Source: Blastocatellia bacterium (lineage in GTDB: Bacteria; Acidobacteriota; Blastocatellia; Pyrinomonadales; Pyrinomonadaceae). From it: a DNA stretch of 7,964 nucleotides. The position numbers and the translations under genes were made by a program. The stretch is from NCBI GenBank assembly GCA_003175865.1, contig PSRF01000063.1, positions 1 to 7,964 of the forward strand, read 5' to 3'. Of the stretch, positions 6,284 to 7,964 are shown in pieces (the first letter of the stretch is position 1; each line of letters starts with the position of its first letter). The notes under the pieces are model-generated. The model was not told the origin of the DNA and ran no database searches. It saw only the letters and a program-made list of their open reading frames with translations.

Positions 6284-7576
6284 TCAGGCCGCCTTCGGAA
6301 GTTGTGCTGGCTTGTCCTTGAGTAGTTCTAAAGCTTTTTTTAGTTGCAGGTCTTCAGCAGCTGGCTTGACTGCAGGTTGTCCCGAAGTTTCCTTTTTATC
6401 CTGGTCTGGTTTAGCTACAGCATCGTCGTCGTTTCCTGTCAGATCATCTGGATCAACACTCTCTGCCAGATCTGGACTCTTCACTTCAACCGACGGACTA
6501 ACGCCTGAACGTGCTCGGTCTTCACCAAGAAATGGTTTGCCACTGCCGGAAGCCCATTTCACTGTAGTCAGTAACAAACCGTCACCGCCACGAAGTGTGA
6601 ACAACTGTTGTTCAGCACCGGCTCCAAAACTCTTTTCACCAACGACCTGCCCTCGATTATGTTCGAGAATCGCCGACGCAACCACTTCGGCAGCACCCGC
6701 AGTGCCTCCATCAATGATGGCCACGACAGGTCCGCTGAAGATGGCAGCCTTCGGATCCGCCGAGTATGCTTTCCCCACCCTGCCCTCACGTCCGATCGTC
6801 TCGGCCAAGACTCCGTCGCGGATGAAGTAGTTTGCGACCGTCACAGCTTCAGTAAGCGAACCACCTGCGGTGTCGCGCATGTCGATGACAATCTTCTGCG
6901 CTCCCTGTTTCATTAGATCCTGCAAACGATTTCGAGCGTCCGTTGCTTCGCCATCTGCAAAGCTATTGAGTCTTAACACGCCGACGCGACCAGCTTCCAT
7001 TCTCGCCTCTGCGGCCGGTGACCGAAACGCGCCACGTTTCACTGAGACGCTCAGCGGGCTCGCATTAGCACGCAAGACACGAAGTTTCACTTCAGTGCCC
7101 GCTGCTCCGTTGAGTAACTGTTTCGCATCGTAAAGCGAAATGTCGCGAGTCGCCTTTCCATCGATGTATTCGATAATGTCTCCAGTGCGGAGTCCTGCTT
7201 GATCTGCCGGCGACCCTTTCATTGGAGCAATCACGTAGAGGTATGAAGCCACTTGCGATAACTCGGCACCAATACCAACCTGATTATCTTTCGCGTTTTC
7301 GTTATACTCCCGCACCTGCTCGGGCGTGAGATAAGTTGAATATGGATCAAGTCCATAAGCCAAACCGCGCAGAGCGCCGGCTCGAACCTTCTCCATGTTT
7401 GGCTCATCTACATAATCATTTTGAATGTGTTGCAACACACTCTCGAAGATACGCAATTGGGCGTTAGGATCGTTTGCCGGTTGCTGGGCACGTGTGGAAA
7501 TCCAACCACCCACCACCGTATAAAGAGTTAGCGTGGCGGAAAGCAGAATCAGGATGAACTTGGTACGAAATGACAT
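6284..7576 (-). CDS. S41/PDZ C-terminal-processing-peptidase homologue lacking the catalytic Ser and Lys
   Basis: A 430-residue protein with N-terminal hydrophobic segment 7-24 (exported or anchored), a helical pre-PDZ region (38-95, with DPYSTYLTPEQ), a PDZ domain (about 100-185, with GIGAEL, GSPADQAGLRTGDIIEYIDG) and the S41 core (about 195-365, with IVIDMRDTAGGSLTEAV at 229-245). In active CtpA/Prc enzymes the nucleophile is the second Ser of SASASE and the base is the Lys of GExTFGKG, 25 residues later. Here the segments read GTAGAAE and GEKSFGAG, so these positions are Gly294 and Ala319, also 25 apart; Gln323, four after the Lys position, is kept. Peptidase activity is therefore unlikely, and a binding or scaffold role via the PDZ domain is inferred. 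The tail (366-430) is acidic and Lys-rich with a short helix. GAGGT (7583-7587) lies six bases before the ATG. The frame is intact, so decay is not evident. Confidence 0.9.
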   Translation of the reverse strand: MSFRTKFILILLSATLTLYTVVGGWISTRAQQPANDPNAQLRIFESVLQHIQNDYVDEPNMEKVRAGALRGLAYGLDPYSTYLTPEQVREYNENAKDNQVGIGAELSQVASYLYVIAPMKGSPADQAGLRTGDIIEYIDGKATRDISLYDAKQLLNGAAGTEVKLRVLRANASPLSVSVKRGAFRSPAAEARMEAGRVGVLRLNSFADGEATDARNRLQDLMKQGAQKIVIDMRDTAGGSLTEAVTVANYFIRDGVLAETIGREGRVGKAYSADPKAAIFSGPVVAIIDGGTAGAAEVVASAILEHNRGQVVGEKSFGAGAEQQLFTLRGGDGLLLTTVKWASGSGKPFLGEDRARSGVSPSVEVKSPDLAESVDPDDLTGNDDDAVAKPDQDKKETSGQPAVKPAAEDLQLKKALELLKDKPAQLPKAA

Positions 7577-7604
7577 TTGGTTACCTCTGGATTACCGAAA
7601 CCGC

Positions 7605-7619
7605 GACGATTTGATCGTC
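7605..7619. repeat. Inverted repeat in the S41/ruvX divergent region
   Basis: GACGAT-TTG-ATCGTC is a perfect 6-base inverted repeat with a 3-base centre. It lies 29 bases upstream of the S41 ATG and overlaps the -35 element of the candidate ruvX promoter, so it could be an operator for either gene. It may also be chance, since it is short. Confidence 0.4.
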
Positions 7620-7643
7620 AATTTAATGGTCGCAACGTATGAT
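7615..7643 (+). promoter_or_regulatory. Candidate sigma-70-type promoter for ruvX
   Basis: TCGTCA (4 of 6 to TTGACA) and TATGAT (5 of 6 to TATAAT, at 7638-7643) are 17 bases apart. Transcription would start near 7650, giving a leader of about 65 bases before the ruvX ATG. It is the best match in the divergent spacer but is not proven by sequence alone. Confidence 0.35.
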
Positions 7644-7715
7644 ACAGGTGGCATTTAAGCCGCGCAAGCTAATGCTCTTACGGCACCGCCTGATGGAAGT
7701 TTCATTACTTGAAGG

Positions 7716-7964
7716 ATGAACAGTGCTCAACAAAAACAACCCGTTGTCGGGCCCGTACTCGCGTTGGATCTTGGTCAAAAACTAGTCGGCGCTGCAGTTT
7801 CCGACGAGCTACTAATCACAATTAAAAGACTTGAAGCGCTCAAACGAAGCAACTGGAAACAGTTGTTGACGGACGTGAAAGCGCTGATCCGGCGCTTTGA
7901 CGCACAAACACTGGTGCTGGGTTTGCCGCTTAGGCTCGATGGAACGCTTGGAGACGCCGCCAGG
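7716..7964 (+). CDS. ruvX: RuvX/YqgF family putative Holliday junction resolvase, N-terminal part
   Basis: The first 83 codons of a gene that runs off the right edge; the family is usually about 140 residues, so roughly 60% is present. The RNase H-like fold signature is clear: LALDLGQKLVGAAVSDELL (15-33), with Asp18 as the first catalytic acid, and LVLGLPLRLDGTLGDAA (66-82) with the family's GLPL and DG. YqgF proteins are linked to Holliday junction resolution and to 16S pre-rRNA 5' end processing. The remaining catalytic acidic residues lie outside the window or cannot be assigned. ATG 7716 is the only possible start, as an in-frame TGA lies just upstream (7710-7712). The GAAGG before it is immediately adjacent to the ATG, which is closer than usual for a Shine-Dalgarno. 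It is transcribed divergently from the S41 gene. Confidence 0.9.
   Translation, partial: MNSAQQKQPVVGPVLALDLGQKLVGAAVSDELLITIKRLEALKRSNWKQLLTDVKALIRRFDAQTLVLGLPLRLDGTLGDAAR

Noticed and set aside
6312..6830. 172-residue plus-strand reading frame opposite the S41 gene
   Set aside because: It is Ser/Ala/Pro-rich with no recognisable motif and lies wholly antisense to a well-supported gene; it is a shadow.
6284..7576. S41 gene as a decaying pseudogene
   Set aside because: The frame is uninterrupted at full length, the remaining motifs, signal segment, Shine-Dalgarno and terminator are intact, and only the catalytic residues differ, which fits selection for a non-catalytic role better than decay.
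7693..7719. 8-codon frame (MEVSLLEG) whose TGA overlaps the ruvX ATG
   Set aside because: It could be a coupling leader peptide, but it has no ribosome site of its own and is short enough to arise by chance.
1..7964. CRISPR array, insertion sequence, tRNA or phage elements
   Set aside because: I found no regularly spaced repeats, terminal inverted repeats with a transposase, tRNA-like cloverleaf or phage protein anywhere in the window.

Overview
This 7,964-base window is ordinary-looking bacterial chromosome with intermediate GC, tight gene packing and no mobile element, tRNA, rRNA or CRISPR array that I can see. The mix of proteins suggests an Acidobacteriota genome, perhaps Blastocatellia-like: a fibronectin-type-III surface protein, a small membrane protein with a Gly-zipper tail that starts at an FWxKHRDKLT motif, and an S41/PDZ protein. 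That placement is inference from protein style, not from a marker gene.

Left half, plus strand (1-4386). Five closely packed genes look like one transcription unit: the 3' end of a fibronectin type III (FN3) repeat protein; a fumarylacetoacetate hydrolase (FAH) family enzyme whose ATG directly follows the previous TAA; a small-type transaldolase; a DUF402 protein overlapping the transaldolase end; and the carboxyltransferase (beta) subunit of an acyl-CoA carboxylase, probably propionyl-CoA type. The last four fit central carbon, acyl-CoA and nucleotide metabolism. The biotin carboxylase/biotin carrier partner is not in the window. Only the transaldolase has a strong Shine-Dalgarno, so the others probably depend on translational coupling.

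Right half, minus strand (4505-7576). This part holds three envelope-type genes. Upstream is an S41/PDZ C-terminal-processing-peptidase homologue, followed by a convincing rho-independent terminator. After a leader of about 240 bases come a two-gene unit: a membrane-anchored Gly-zipper protein and a membrane-anchored protein with two aspartic-protease lobes, each with its own DTG motif. At the right edge, divergent from the S41 gene, is the start of ruvX/yqgF (plus strand).

The most notable observation is that the S41 protein lacks both catalytic residues: Gly294 stands where the nucleophilic Ser should be and Ala319 where the general-base Lys should be, at exactly the canonical 25-residue spacing, in an otherwise intact reading frame. 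It looks like a maintained pseudopeptidase, next to an unusual bilobed DTG/DTG protease. A second observation is an 8-base perfect complement of the Gly-zipper gene's Shine-Dalgarno about 105 bases upstream in its own leader, with three small hairpins between, which could be a riboregulatory leader.
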